Source: Schaedlerella arabinosiphila
GTDB lineage: Bacteria > Bacillota > Clostridia > Lachnospirales > Lachnospiraceae
Direction of reading: 5' to 3'
Assembly (NCBI RefSeq): GCF_003885045.1
Contig: NZ_RHJS01000002.1
Span: 5,821,302 to 5,885,301, forward strand
Length of the DNA: 64,000 nucleotides
Shown: piece after piece, positions 8,624-17,357 of the stretch
Layout of the letters: every line of letters starts with the position of its first letter
Position numbering within the stretch: the stretch's first letter is position 1
Translations under genes and position numbers: made by a program
Notes under the pieces: model-generated
The model's database searches: none
What the model was told of the DNA's origin: nothing
Seen by the model: only the letters and a program-made list of their open reading frames with translations

Positions 8624-11035
8624 TTAGAGAATCAGCCGAATTTCATTTGTGTCTGTAAGAAAGCTGGCAGGTATATAATTACTGGTCATTTCATTTCCAT
8701 TCAGCATCAGCTTTTCACATCCGGCTTCCCGTCCGTTTGGATTCTCAATGAGGATATGCAGATGTTTCCCACGGAAATCCTTTTCTATCTCCAGGCAGGT
8801 CCAGTCCTTTGGAATCGCCGGCGACAGGGTGATACCGTTCAGATCAGGGCGGAGTCCCAGAATCCCCTCTACGCATCCGACCATCATAGTAGAAGCAGTT
8901 CCGGTCAGCCAATGTACATGAGAACGTCCCTGGTGCTCACTGGCGTTTCCTTCCGTAAATTGTCCGTAACAGTAAGGCTCCAGACGGCGGAGTTCCGCCT
9001 GGTCATTCCATGCGGCAGGTGCATTTTCCATAAAATATGTAAAGGCACGCTCTCCGTGTCCGCACAGGGCTTCTGCGAGAACCAGCCATCCCTGGGACTG
9101 TGAGAAGATACCGGAGTTTTCTTTTGTCCCTTGATTGTATATCACAGCCAGAGCGCCGTCAAAAGCGTCGGTGTGATAGGGAGGATTCATCAGAAGGGCG
9201 CCATATTCGGTATTTAACTGTTCATAGACATTTGTAAGCGCCGTCTCGGCCTGTTCGGCGCCGGCAAGTCCGCTGATGACAGCCCAGCTCTGTGGATTCA
9301 GCCACAAATTGGCTTCCGGGTCACCGGCGGCGCCGATCCGTTCCCCTGCTTCTGTATATCCGCGGATAAACCGATCCTGATCCCAACATAGTTTTTGAAT
9401 TGCGGCGCCCGTCTCTTCCTGCTTTTCTTCAAGATATTTTACGTATTCTGCATCATTCCTGCATTTGGCGAATTGCTTTAACACGGTCATTGCGTAATAG
9501 AACTGCATCGCAACGAATGAGGACTCGCCGTCTGCACCCAGACGCAGGCAGTCGTTCCAATCTGCATAGAGCCCTGCCGGCATTCCGTGAGGGCCGAGAT
9601 GAGCCAGTGAAAATGCGACAGCCCGTTTCAGATGTTCATAGACACTGGCTTTTTCCTTATCCGCAAAGGGAATGGTTTCATTTAAAAATTCCAGATTGCC
9701 CGTCTCAGCAATATATTTATAAACGGTCGGAAAAAGCCACAGTGCGTCGTCGGCACGATAAGCAGGGTGTCCGGTATCCTGCCGGTAAGAAGCATCGTCC
9801 GGCGTATCTTCGTGTCCCGGATTATGTGTGAATTTTACCAGGGGAAGTCCACCGCCATTACTTACCTGCGCAGAAAGCATAAATCGGATCTTTTCCGCGG
9901 CCATTTCCGGCGCAAGATGGATGATTCCCTGGATGTCTTGTACAGTATCACGGTAACCATAACCGTTGCGGAGTCCGCAGTAAATGAAGGAAGCGGCGCG
10001 GGACCAGATAAATGTCATAAAGCAGTTATAAGCATTCCAGGTATTTATCATTGTATTAAATTCCGAACTGGGCGTGTTCACCTTCAGATGGTCAAATTTT
10101 TCGTACCAGTATTTTTTTAGCTCCTGCAGCTCTTGTTTTATCATTTCCTCCGGATCGGCATAACCGTCAAGAAGGACAGACGATTCAGTAAAGCCGCCTG
10201 TGCCGAGCAGGAAAGCGATGGTCTTCGTCTCGCCTGGAGCCAGGGTGATGCTGCAAGAGAGTGCGCCGCAGGAATTTTCATTGTAGCTGGTCATATTTCC
10301 GAGATCGCCCGATAGAATCCCCTGCGGATTTCCATAACCATGATATCGGCCAAGGAACTGTTCTCTGTCTCCGCAATAGGAGGATACACAGGCGCCGGCA
10401 AGGCCGAAGAAACGCTCGGTCACGTTCTTTTCATCGACTGTTTCATCTTCTGGCAGGGCATCCAGATTGCCGTGAATCTGCTGAATGATCTGGTTCTGTT
10501 TAAACAATGTTCTTGTAATAAACAGAGAATACTGCAGATTCACCTGGTCCTGTTCGTAATTTCCATGATTGGTAAATTCTGCATAACCGCTTAAGGTCAG
10601 GTTTCTGACATGTGCTGAGTCATTTGTTACAGTGAGTCCCCACACCTCATAGGATTTCCCCAGAGGAACATAGTAGAGAGCCTCCGAGCTGATACCGTCA
10701 TAGCCGGCGGTCATTCTGGTATAGCCCATGCCATGACAGCATTTGCTTTTATAATTGTTCAGATCTTTTCCTACCGGCTGCCAGGAAGCGGACCAGTAAT
10801 CCCTGGAATCGTCGTCCCGGATGTAAATGTATCGTCCGGGCTGGTCAAAGCTGTTGAAAATGTAGCGGAGGATTCTTCCGTTTGCGCCTGACCTTGCAAA
10901 ACTATAGCCTCCTGCATTATTGGAAATGATTGCGCCGTATTCCGGGGAACCCAGATAATTTACCCATGGCGCAGGCGTATCCGGCCGGTCAATGACATAT
11001 TCCCGGTTTGTATCATCGAAATTTCCATATTTCAT
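8624..11035 (-). CDS. GH94 disaccharide phosphorylase (cellobiose/chitobiose phosphorylase type)
   Basis: Cytoplasmic inverting phosphorylase that splits a beta-linked disaccharide with phosphate to give a sugar-1-phosphate plus a free sugar. The 803 residues cover the N-terminal beta-sandwich (about 1-270), helical linker and (alpha/alpha)6 barrel. The catalytic-acid motif is YADWNDCLRLGADGES, placing the Asp at residue 492, the number I recall for the general acid of Vibrio chitobiose phosphorylase. YGYRDTVQD and NQGTKENSGIFSQSQGW are typical of the cellobiose/chitobiose branch. Beta-1,4 glucobiose or N,N'-diacetylchitobiose are both possible; the nearby NAG-type PTS slightly favours an amino-sugar diet. 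The gene lies 29 bases downstream of another GH94 gene, in one operon. Confidence 0.92.
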   Translation of the reverse strand: MKYGNFDDTNREYVIDRPDTPAPWVNYLGSPEYGAIISNNAGGYSFARSGANGRILRYIFNSFDQPGRYIYIRDDDSRDYWSASWQPVGKDLNNYKSKCCHGMGYTRMTAGYDGISSEALYYVPLGKSYEVWGLTVTNDSAHVRNLTLSGYAEFTNHGNYEQDQVNLQYSLFITRTLFKQNQIIQQIHGNLDALPEDETVDEKNVTERFFGLAGACVSSYCGDREQFLGRYHGYGNPQGILSGDLGNMTSYNENSCGALSCSITLAPGETKTIAFLLGTGGFTESSVLLDGYADPEEMIKQELQELKKYWYEKFDHLKVNTPSSEFNTMINTWNAYNCFMTFIWSRAASFIYCGLRNGYGYRDTVQDIQGIIHLAPEMAAEKIRFMLSAQVSNGGGLPLVKFTHNPGHEDTPDDASYRQDTGHPAYRADDALWLFPTVYKYIAETGNLEFLNETIPFADKEKASVYEHLKRAVAFSLAHLGPHGMPAGLYADWNDCLRLGADGESSFVAMQFYYAMTVLKQFAKCRNDAEYVKYLEEKQEETGAAIQKLCWDQDRFIRGYTEAGERIGAAGDPEANLWLNPQSWAVISGLAGAEQAETALTNVYEQLNTEYGALLMNPPYHTDAFDGALAVIYNQGTKENSGIFSQSQGWLVLAEALCGHGERAFTYFMENAPAAWNDQAELRRLEPYCYGQFTEGNASEHQGRSHVHWLTGTASTMMVGCVEGILGLRPDLNGITLSPAIPKDWTCLEIEKDFRGKHLHILIENPNGREAGCEKLMLNGNEMTSNYIPASFLTDTNEIRLIL

Positions 11036-11064
11036 ATTAATTATCCTTTCTTTTCTCTGTGAGA

Positions 11065-13764
11065 TTACAGAAGATTTACGGTAATGGTGTGTGCATCGTC
11101 CGATAATGCAGTGAGCATTTTTCGGGAAATGCTGACAAAAGAGTCTTCGTTTACGGTAAGCTCAGTTCCATCGCATGAAGCAGAATCAATGATATAGGCT
11201 CCAAAATCTTTGCAGTTTATGTTTCTATAAATAACCGTAAAGTTTTTTCCGGCGAAAGGAACGCTGATGGAAGCGGTTTTGTCCGCGTCAAACTGGCAGG
11301 CCAGCAGCTTTGGATATAGGATCAGATCTCCGGCTTCTCCGCGGACGCCAAAAACTTCTGTTATCATCGTCAGCATGAACCAGCTTGCGGCGCCTGTCAG
11401 ATAGTGATACATTCCACGCCCGTCAGAGCGAAAATATTCAGGAATCCCCGGGTAAATATGGCTGGTATCAAAATCCAGAGCCGTATCGGCAAGTGTGCGG
11501 AGCGCTTTCCATCCTTCTTTTACAAATCCTCTATGATACAGGGCATTGGCGTACATAACCGTCATATGGGAAAATACTGCTCCGTTTTCTTTTTCCCCGT
11601 AGGCAAATCCAAACATGCGCCCCATATCGAATTTCAATTCATGAAAATCCGTATTCAGACGGTAGCCGCCGATGGCTCTCCTGTATAAATAATGGTCGGC
11701 GCTCCTCGTGATTTTTTCGATCTGGCCGTCTTCTGCGGTACCGCTCATGATCGCAAAGACCTGACCGGTCAGCATCATTCGTACATGATTTCCAAAGAAT
11801 CCTTCAACGGCGCGTCCGTGGTCATCGTAATAGCTGTTAAACCATCCTTCTCCGTCCGGGCCTTCGATCCATTCCTGCGTTCTCAGACGTTCCATGAGCC
11901 GGTCTGCCTTCTGAACCAGATTGACAGCGAGAGCGGAAAGGGAAAACTTCACACGCCTGCCGCTGATGGTATGCCGGCATCTGCTTACATAATCGGATAG
12001 TATTTTGTGCTTTTTGCTGATATCGTCAAATGCGTCTGTGTCATTTTCCAACAGAACCGTGATTTCCTCCAGAAGTTCGGTCATATGAGTGGAAGAACGG
12101 CTGTCCAGAAGACGAATCATTGCTGCAAGATTCAGCAGGTTGCCGGCATAAGCGCAGGTGAAGGCAACGCTTTCGCCGTGTTCGGATGCCATATCCAGAG
12201 CGTCATTCCAATCGGCTCCGCGAAGCCGGCAGATATTATGATCTCCTGTCTCATAAAACGCAGTGAGCTGCTGAATGAGAAGATGCTCTAAAATACTTCC
12301 GGTATAGATCTCATTTCCGGCAGTACGCTGTCTGTCTCCATATTCTGGATTCCACATGGCGTCAACATCCGTTCCGCGCATGGTCTGTGCATCTTTAAAA
12401 TAAGAAACCTGTTTATTTAAGATGTCTGCGTCGCCGGTCTGATCGATATAAAGCTTTGTAGTCATCAATGGCCAGAGGGCGTGATCCATCCAGACCCGGG
12501 CAATCCCGTTCCGGTCTGCAATGAAATGACCGTCCCCGCTTCCGATGATTGTTGCATTGGTTCCGTCAATGCGGACGCCGCCGTAATTCAGGGCGATCAT
12601 ATGTCCGACGCTTTCAGGGTCCATCAACAGCAGAGAAAGACAGTCCTGCCACAGATCCCGCCATCCGCGCCCGCCCCGTCCATAGTCATGGTGCGGGAGA
12701 AAAGAGCAGCCGAATAAACGGCGGAGGAACGGCTGAAAGCAGACCCATTTCATCAAGTGGTCAAAATCAGATTCATTCGTATGAAAATTCACATTTACCT
12801 GATTCTGCCAGTAAGATTTTGTATCTGAAAATGCCTTCTGAACTTTACCGGCGGTGTTATATTTTTCAAACAGTTCCAGGATTTCGCTTTCCGTGTCTTC
12901 CATGCCGATGAGAATGATATAGTCTGCCGTTTCTTTGGGAGCAAGGGAGACGGGATCAAAGCGGAAGGCTCCCATTGCCTCCTTTCCGGCCGCAGCCGCA
13001 GATGCCGGATAACCGGGATATTGTTCATATACGGCGCGGGGATGTGTAAAAGTTCCGCCCTCGCCGATAAAATCCTCCACAGTGGGATAGAAGCTCTTCG
13101 GTGAACTGCCGTCTCCCGTACATCCCATGACATAATAGATATGCTGATTTGGACGGTGCCCTTTTTCGTCAAAGGACATGGTCGGGCAGACAAGGACTCC
13201 GTTTTTATCCGTGCGGATCCTGTGAAGCATGGAGGTGACATTCCGGTGGTCGCGGATGTTGTCTGCGCTGCGGCCATAGATGGGAACGGCGGCATATGCA
13301 GTAAATTCCTGCGTAACCTCTGATTGATTCTGCACGGTTATATACATGATTTCCACATTACGGTCTTTGGGAATAAAAGAAGTAACCGTGGAGGTCAGCT
13401 TATGGATTTTGGAAGATCTTGTCAGTGTCTGCCACATAAATCCTGCTGTCAATCTGCTTTCATCCTGCATTGCAGTAAATTGAGAGTTTTCCTGATCTGC
13501 TGAGGCTCCGGTAACGGAATATGCATCCGTGCCGTTTTTTAAAAGCCAGAAGTTCCGGGCAGAACGGTTGTTATGTAAGTCTTCAGAACTTACGGGTTCT
13601 AATAAGAAGGTCTCCTGATCGATCTTGGCGTCTCCCCCGAGATTTGGTGTGACGGCGCTTTTTAATCCCGTTTCAGATGCAAGAGGAAAGTATAAATAAC
13701 TTGTATTTTCCGGTTGCTCTATCAGAAAGCTGCCATGCTCATCAATAAATTTTAAGTGATACAA
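11065..13764 (-). CDS. GH94 phosphorylase, laminaribiose-phosphorylase-like
   Basis: Second inverting phosphorylase, 899 residues, longer and clearly distinct from its neighbour. The signature FLPHHDYGRGGRGWRDLWQD precedes the barrel, and the catalytic acid lies in LRGADWNDALDMA (Asp518). From memory the length and the PHHDYGRGGRGWRDLW block resemble beta-1,3-glucobiose (laminaribiose) phosphorylases more than cellobiose phosphorylases; beta-1,2-linked substrates remain possible. First gene of the leftward operon; it faces the binding-protein gene across a 281-base divergent promoter region. Start ATG follows GAAAGGGGC. Together with the other GH94 and the GH3 enzyme it would degrade imported beta-gluco-oligosaccharides while saving ATP. 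Confidence 0.85.
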   Translation of the reverse strand: MYHLKFIDEHGSFLIEQPENTSYLYFPLASETGLKSAVTPNLGGDAKIDQETFLLEPVSSEDLHNNRSARNFWLLKNGTDAYSVTGASADQENSQFTAMQDESRLTAGFMWQTLTRSSKIHKLTSTVTSFIPKDRNVEIMYITVQNQSEVTQEFTAYAAVPIYGRSADNIRDHRNVTSMLHRIRTDKNGVLVCPTMSFDEKGHRPNQHIYYVMGCTGDGSSPKSFYPTVEDFIGEGGTFTHPRAVYEQYPGYPASAAAAGKEAMGAFRFDPVSLAPKETADYIILIGMEDTESEILELFEKYNTAGKVQKAFSDTKSYWQNQVNVNFHTNESDFDHLMKWVCFQPFLRRLFGCSFLPHHDYGRGGRGWRDLWQDCLSLLLMDPESVGHMIALNYGGVRIDGTNATIIGSGDGHFIADRNGIARVWMDHALWPLMTTKLYIDQTGDADILNKQVSYFKDAQTMRGTDVDAMWNPEYGDRQRTAGNEIYTGSILEHLLIQQLTAFYETGDHNICRLRGADWNDALDMASEHGESVAFTCAYAGNLLNLAAMIRLLDSRSSTHMTELLEEITVLLENDTDAFDDISKKHKILSDYVSRCRHTISGRRVKFSLSALAVNLVQKADRLMERLRTQEWIEGPDGEGWFNSYYDDHGRAVEGFFGNHVRMMLTGQVFAIMSGTAEDGQIEKITRSADHYLYRRAIGGYRLNTDFHELKFDMGRMFGFAYGEKENGAVFSHMTVMYANALYHRGFVKEGWKALRTLADTALDFDTSHIYPGIPEYFRSDGRGMYHYLTGAASWFMLTMITEVFGVRGEAGDLILYPKLLACQFDADKTASISVPFAGKNFTVIYRNINCKDFGAYIIDSASCDGTELTVNEDSFVSISRKMLTALSDDAHTITVNLL

Positions 13765-13980
13765 TCTTTTTGCCCCTTTCCTTTATATGTATAGATAAAG
13801 AATATCATAAAGGAAATCATGCCTGAAAAAAATAAAAAATATGCGAAAAATACCAGAATCATGACCTAAATTAAAGGAAGCAGCTCCCACAGGTTTTGCC
13901 GTGAATGGAAAAGATTTAAAAAGTGTCATGAATCTGATATTTTGGTAAGAACTCTAGTATAACTGAAAAATGATTTACGC

Positions 13981-14020
13981 TATAATCCGTTCATCAATAA
14001 ACGTGAAGCCTGCGCTTCAC
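13981..14020 (+). promoter_or_regulatory. -10 box and leader hairpin before the ABC transporter operon
   Basis: TATAAT at 13981-13986 (no convincing -35, which suggests an activator) is followed in the leader by a palindrome, GTGAAGC-CTGC-GCTTCAC (14003-14020), just ahead of the AGAAGGAGGA ribosome site. The weak -35 fits control by the AraC protein encoded at 7728. Confidence 0.45.
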
Positions 14021-14045
14021 AAAGTATAGAAGGAGGATTTTTCAA

Positions 14046-15446
14046 ATGAAAAAGAGAGTAGTTAGTATCCTGTTAATTGCAGCGATGACGGCAAGTCTGG
14101 CTGCGGGCTGCGGGAAGCCATCTGGTTCTGAAGCGGGAAACAGCGGTTCTGAAGCGGGAAGCGGCGGTGAAGAAGGAAAAGTGATCAATATCTATAGCTG
14201 GAATGATGAATTCCGCGAACGTGTGGAGGCAGTTTATCCGGAAGTAAAGGAAACCTCTAAAGACGGTACGGTGACTACTTTAAATGACGGTACAGAGATT
14301 CACTGGATCATCAATCCGAATCAGGACGGCGTCTATCAGCAGAAGCTGGACGAGGCATTGATGAAGCAGGCGGATGCGGCGGCTGACGACAAGGTTGATA
14401 TCTTCCTGTCAGAGACAGATTATGTCAATAAATATACGGATGCGGACGCAGATGCGGCTATGCCGCTTAAGGATCTTGGTATCGATCCGGAGGCGGATCT
14501 GAGCGAGCAGTATGATTTTACGAAGGTTACAGCTTCTGATACGGACGGCGTCCAGAGGGGCTCTACCTGGCAGTGCTGTCCGGGATTGTTAGTATATCGC
14601 CGTGATATTGCCAAAGATGTATTCGGGACGGATGATCCGGAAGAAATCGGCAAGAAAGTAAAGGATTGGGATACCATGGAAGCAACGGCAGAAGAATTGA
14701 AAGCAAAAGGCTATTATACATTTGCTTCTTACGCAGATACGTTCCGCCTGTATGGCAACAGCATTGACGAATCATGGGTAAGTCCCGGAGAGACAACGAT
14801 TAAAGTGGATCAGAAGATCATGGATTGGGTAGACATCTCCAAAGAATGGCTGGAGGCCGGCTATCTGGATAAAAATGTAAAAGGCCAGTGGAATGATGAC
14901 TGGAATAAATCAATGGGTTCTGCCTCCAAAGTATTCGCGTTCCTGTTCCCGGCATGGGGAATTGATTTTACATTGAAGCCGAACTGGGACGGTGAAGCCG
15001 GCGCATGGGCTGTCACGAATCCACCGCAGGAATATAACTGGGGCGGTTCCTATGTACATGCATGCACGGGTACGGACAATGCAGAGCATGTAAAAGACAT
15101 CATTCTCGCGGTAACGGCAGACAAAGATAATCTGCTTAAAATTTCAAAAGACTATTCAGATTTTACAAACACAACAAGCGGGATGAAGGAAGCTGCAGAA
15201 GACGACGATACTTTCGCTTCAGAATTTCTTGGAGGACAGAATGCGTTCAAATATTTTGCACCGGTTGCAGAAAGCATTGAGATCGCGCCCCTTTCCGCCT
15301 ATGACCAGGGCTGCGTAGAGCTGATCCAGAACTCGTTCAGCGATTACCTGCAGGGGAAGGTTGATTATGATAAGGCGAAAAAGAATTTTGAGACAGCAAT
15401 TATAGAACGTTATCCTGATATTACCGAAATTCAGTGGCCGGAGTAA
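14046..15446 (+). CDS. Sugar ABC transporter substrate-binding lipoprotein
   Basis: Extracellular solute-binding protein of the family 1 (MalE-like) type. A lipoprotein signal peptide ends in the lipobox LAAGC with Cys22 as the lipid anchor, followed by a Gly/Ser/Glu-rich flexible spacer (about residues 24-45). The mature domain starts KVINIYSWNDEF and totals 466 residues, usual for oligosaccharide binders. Two permease genes follow directly. Given the divergent GH94 genes, the cargo is probably a short beta-linked oligosaccharide or disaccharide. Start has an optimal AGAAGGAGG site. Confidence 0.92.
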   Translation: MKKRVVSILLIAAMTASLAAGCGKPSGSEAGNSGSEAGSGGEEGKVINIYSWNDEFRERVEAVYPEVKETSKDGTVTTLNDGTEIHWIINPNQDGVYQQKLDEALMKQADAAADDKVDIFLSETDYVNKYTDADADAAMPLKDLGIDPEADLSEQYDFTKVTASDTDGVQRGSTWQCCPGLLVYRRDIAKDVFGTDDPEEIGKKVKDWDTMEATAEELKAKGYYTFASYADTFRLYGNSIDESWVSPGETTIKVDQKIMDWVDISKEWLEAGYLDKNVKGQWNDDWNKSMGSASKVFAFLFPAWGIDFTLKPNWDGEAGAWAVTNPPQEYNWGGSYVHACTGTDNAEHVKDIILAVTADKDNLLKISKDYSDFTNTTSGMKEAAEDDDTFASEFLGGQNAFKYFAPVAESIEIAPLSAYDQGCVELIQNSFSDYLQGKVDYDKAKKNFETAIIERYPDITEIQWPE

Positions 15447-15506
15447 GATATACGGCGGGGTATTGATTACCCCGCCGTCACATGAAAAAGAAAGGAATGA
15501 CAGTTT

Positions 15507-16460
15507 ATGAAGCAAAAAATTAAAAAAGTTGATTATTCAAAATGGGGTTATATTTTTATCCTTCCGTTTTTTATTAGTTTTTTCATTTTTTCCTTTATTC
15601 CTTTGGTGGACACTATCCGGTACAGCTTTTTTGAGTATTATCGTTCGGGAATTAAAGAAATCGGACCGAATTTTGTCGGTATGGAAAATTATATCAGCCT
15701 TTTAGGATCAGATATGCTGAAATATGCAGCAAATACCTTGATTTTATGGATTATAGGATTTATTCCGCAGATTGTGATCGCTTTGGTGCTTGCAGAGTGG
15801 TTTGTAGATGCAAGGCTTAAGATTCATGGAACACAGTTTTTTAAGGTTGTGATCTATCTGCCGAACCTGATCATGGCGTCTGCATTTGCAATGTTATTTT
15901 TTACCATGTTCTCTACCAACGGACCGGTTAATTCTATTCTCATGTCCATCGGGTTAACCAGCCAGCCCATTGATTTCCTTGGTTCTGCGCTGGGAACCAG
16001 ATCGCTGGTAGGATTTATGAATTTCCTGATGTGGTTTGGAAATTCAACGATTATGCTGATGGCGGCGATCATGGGAATCAGCCCGGATGTATTTGAGGCG
16101 TCCGAACTGGATGGGTGCAACAGCTTCCAGAGGTTTTTCTACATTACTCTGCCGCAGATACGGCCGATTCTTGCATATACGCTGATCACAGCCATTATCG
16201 GCGGCCTGCAGATGTTCGATGTGCCGCAGATCCTGACAAATGGGCAGGGAACTCCGGACCGTACATCTATGACTTTGATCATGTTCCTGAACAGTCATTT
16301 GAAGAGCAGAAATTATGGTATGGCCGGCGCGCTGTCTGTTTATCTGTTTATTGTCAGCGGTATCTTATGCTTCTTTGTATACCGGATGACGAATAATGAT
16401 GATCCGGACGGTTCAAAGGCAGCAGCGAAAAAAGCCAGAAAACAGCAGAGGAGGGGATAG
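15507..16460 (+). CDS. Sugar ABC transporter permease (MalF-like)
   Basis: First integral-membrane subunit of a carbohydrate ABC importer, 317 residues with six predicted helices. The cytoplasmic EAA loop that docks the ATPase is EASELDGCNSFQRFFYITLPQIRPI (about residues 197-221, written here in two parts: EASELDGCNSFQ and RFFYITLPQ). It ends five bases before the second permease start. No ATPase gene is present in the locus; Firmicutes often use a shared MsmK-type ATPase encoded elsewhere. Confidence 0.93.
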   Translation: MKQKIKKVDYSKWGYIFILPFFISFFIFSFIPLVDTIRYSFFEYYRSGIKEIGPNFVGMENYISLLGSDMLKYAANTLILWIIGFIPQIVIALVLAEWFVDARLKIHGTQFFKVVIYLPNLIMASAFAMLFFTMFSTNGPVNSILMSIGLTSQPIDFLGSALGTRSLVGFMNFLMWFGNSTIMLMAAIMGISPDVFEASELDGCNSFQRFFYITLPQIRPILAYTLITAIIGGLQMFDVPQILTNGQGTPDRTSMTLIMFLNSHLKSRNYGMAGALSVYLFIVSGILCFFVYRMTNNDDPDGSKAAAKKARKQQRRG

Positions 16461-16464
16461 GTTT

Positions 16465-17310
16465 ATGAAATCAAAACAGCCAAGCCATTTACGGAGTATA
16501 GTTGCGCATATTGTACTGATCATCCTGTCATTTATGTGCTTGTTTTTCTTCTATATTTTGTTTATCAATGCAACACGGTCGCATGCGGACTTACAGAAAG
16601 GATTTTCCGCGCTGCCAGGGAGTTATTTGCTTAAAAACCTCAGTAATGTTGCCAATGACGGAACCTTTCCGATGTTCAGGGGGATTTTAAACAGCCTGAT
16701 CGTCTCCGGCTGCTCCGCGGCAATCTGTACATATTTCTCGGCGTTAACGGCATATGGCCTGTATGCATATAACTTTAAATTGAAGAAGATTGCGTTTACC
16801 TTTATTATGGCGATCCTTGTAATGCCGACACAGGTAACTGCAATGGGATTCCTGCGGCTGATAACGAATATGGGAATGTATGATACTTTACTTCCTTTGA
16901 TTATTCCTTCGATTGCATCTCCGGCAGTATTTTATTTTATGCATAGCTATCTGCAGTCATCGCTTCCGCTGTCACTCGTTGAAGCATCAAGAATTGACGG
17001 CTGCGGGGAGTTCCGTACTTTCAACCAGATTGTACTTCCAATCATGAAACCGGCGATTGCGGTTCAGGCAATTTTCAGTTTTGTAGGTTCCTGGAATAAC
17101 TATTTTGTTCCGGCTCTGGTGATTCAGTCTAAAGACAAAATGACAGTGCCGATTCTAATCGCAACGCTTCGGGGCGCCGACTATATGAACTTTGATATGG
17201 GTAAGATCTATACAATGATTCTGGTAGCAATTGTGCCGATAATTATCGTATACCTCTGCCTTTCCAAATTTATTATTGCCGGCGTTACCCTTGGCGGTGT
17301 AAAAGAGTAA
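16465..17310 (+). CDS. Sugar ABC transporter permease (MalG-like)
   Basis: Second permease subunit, 281 residues, six hydrophobic helices, EAA loop EASRIDGCGEFRTFNQIVLP. The ATG at 16465 has GAGGGGATAGG upstream, four bases after the MalF-like stop, so the pair is translationally coupled; longer in-frame starts inside the previous gene are rejected. C-terminus GVTLGGVKE is typical. Forms the membrane channel with the neighbouring permease. Confidence 0.93.
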   Translation: MKSKQPSHLRSIVAHIVLIILSFMCLFFFYILFINATRSHADLQKGFSALPGSYLLKNLSNVANDGTFPMFRGILNSLIVSGCSAAICTYFSALTAYGLYAYNFKLKKIAFTFIMAILVMPTQVTAMGFLRLITNMGMYDTLLPLIIPSIASPAVFYFMHSYLQSSLPLSLVEASRIDGCGEFRTFNQIVLPIMKPAIAVQAIFSFVGSWNNYFVPALVIQSKDKMTVPILIATLRGADYMNFDMGKIYTMILVAIVPIIIVYLCLSKFIIAGVTLGGVKE

Positions 17311-17357
17311 TAAAACAGGTTTTTTGACGACTGCTGCAGGAGGAGATAAGAAAAATT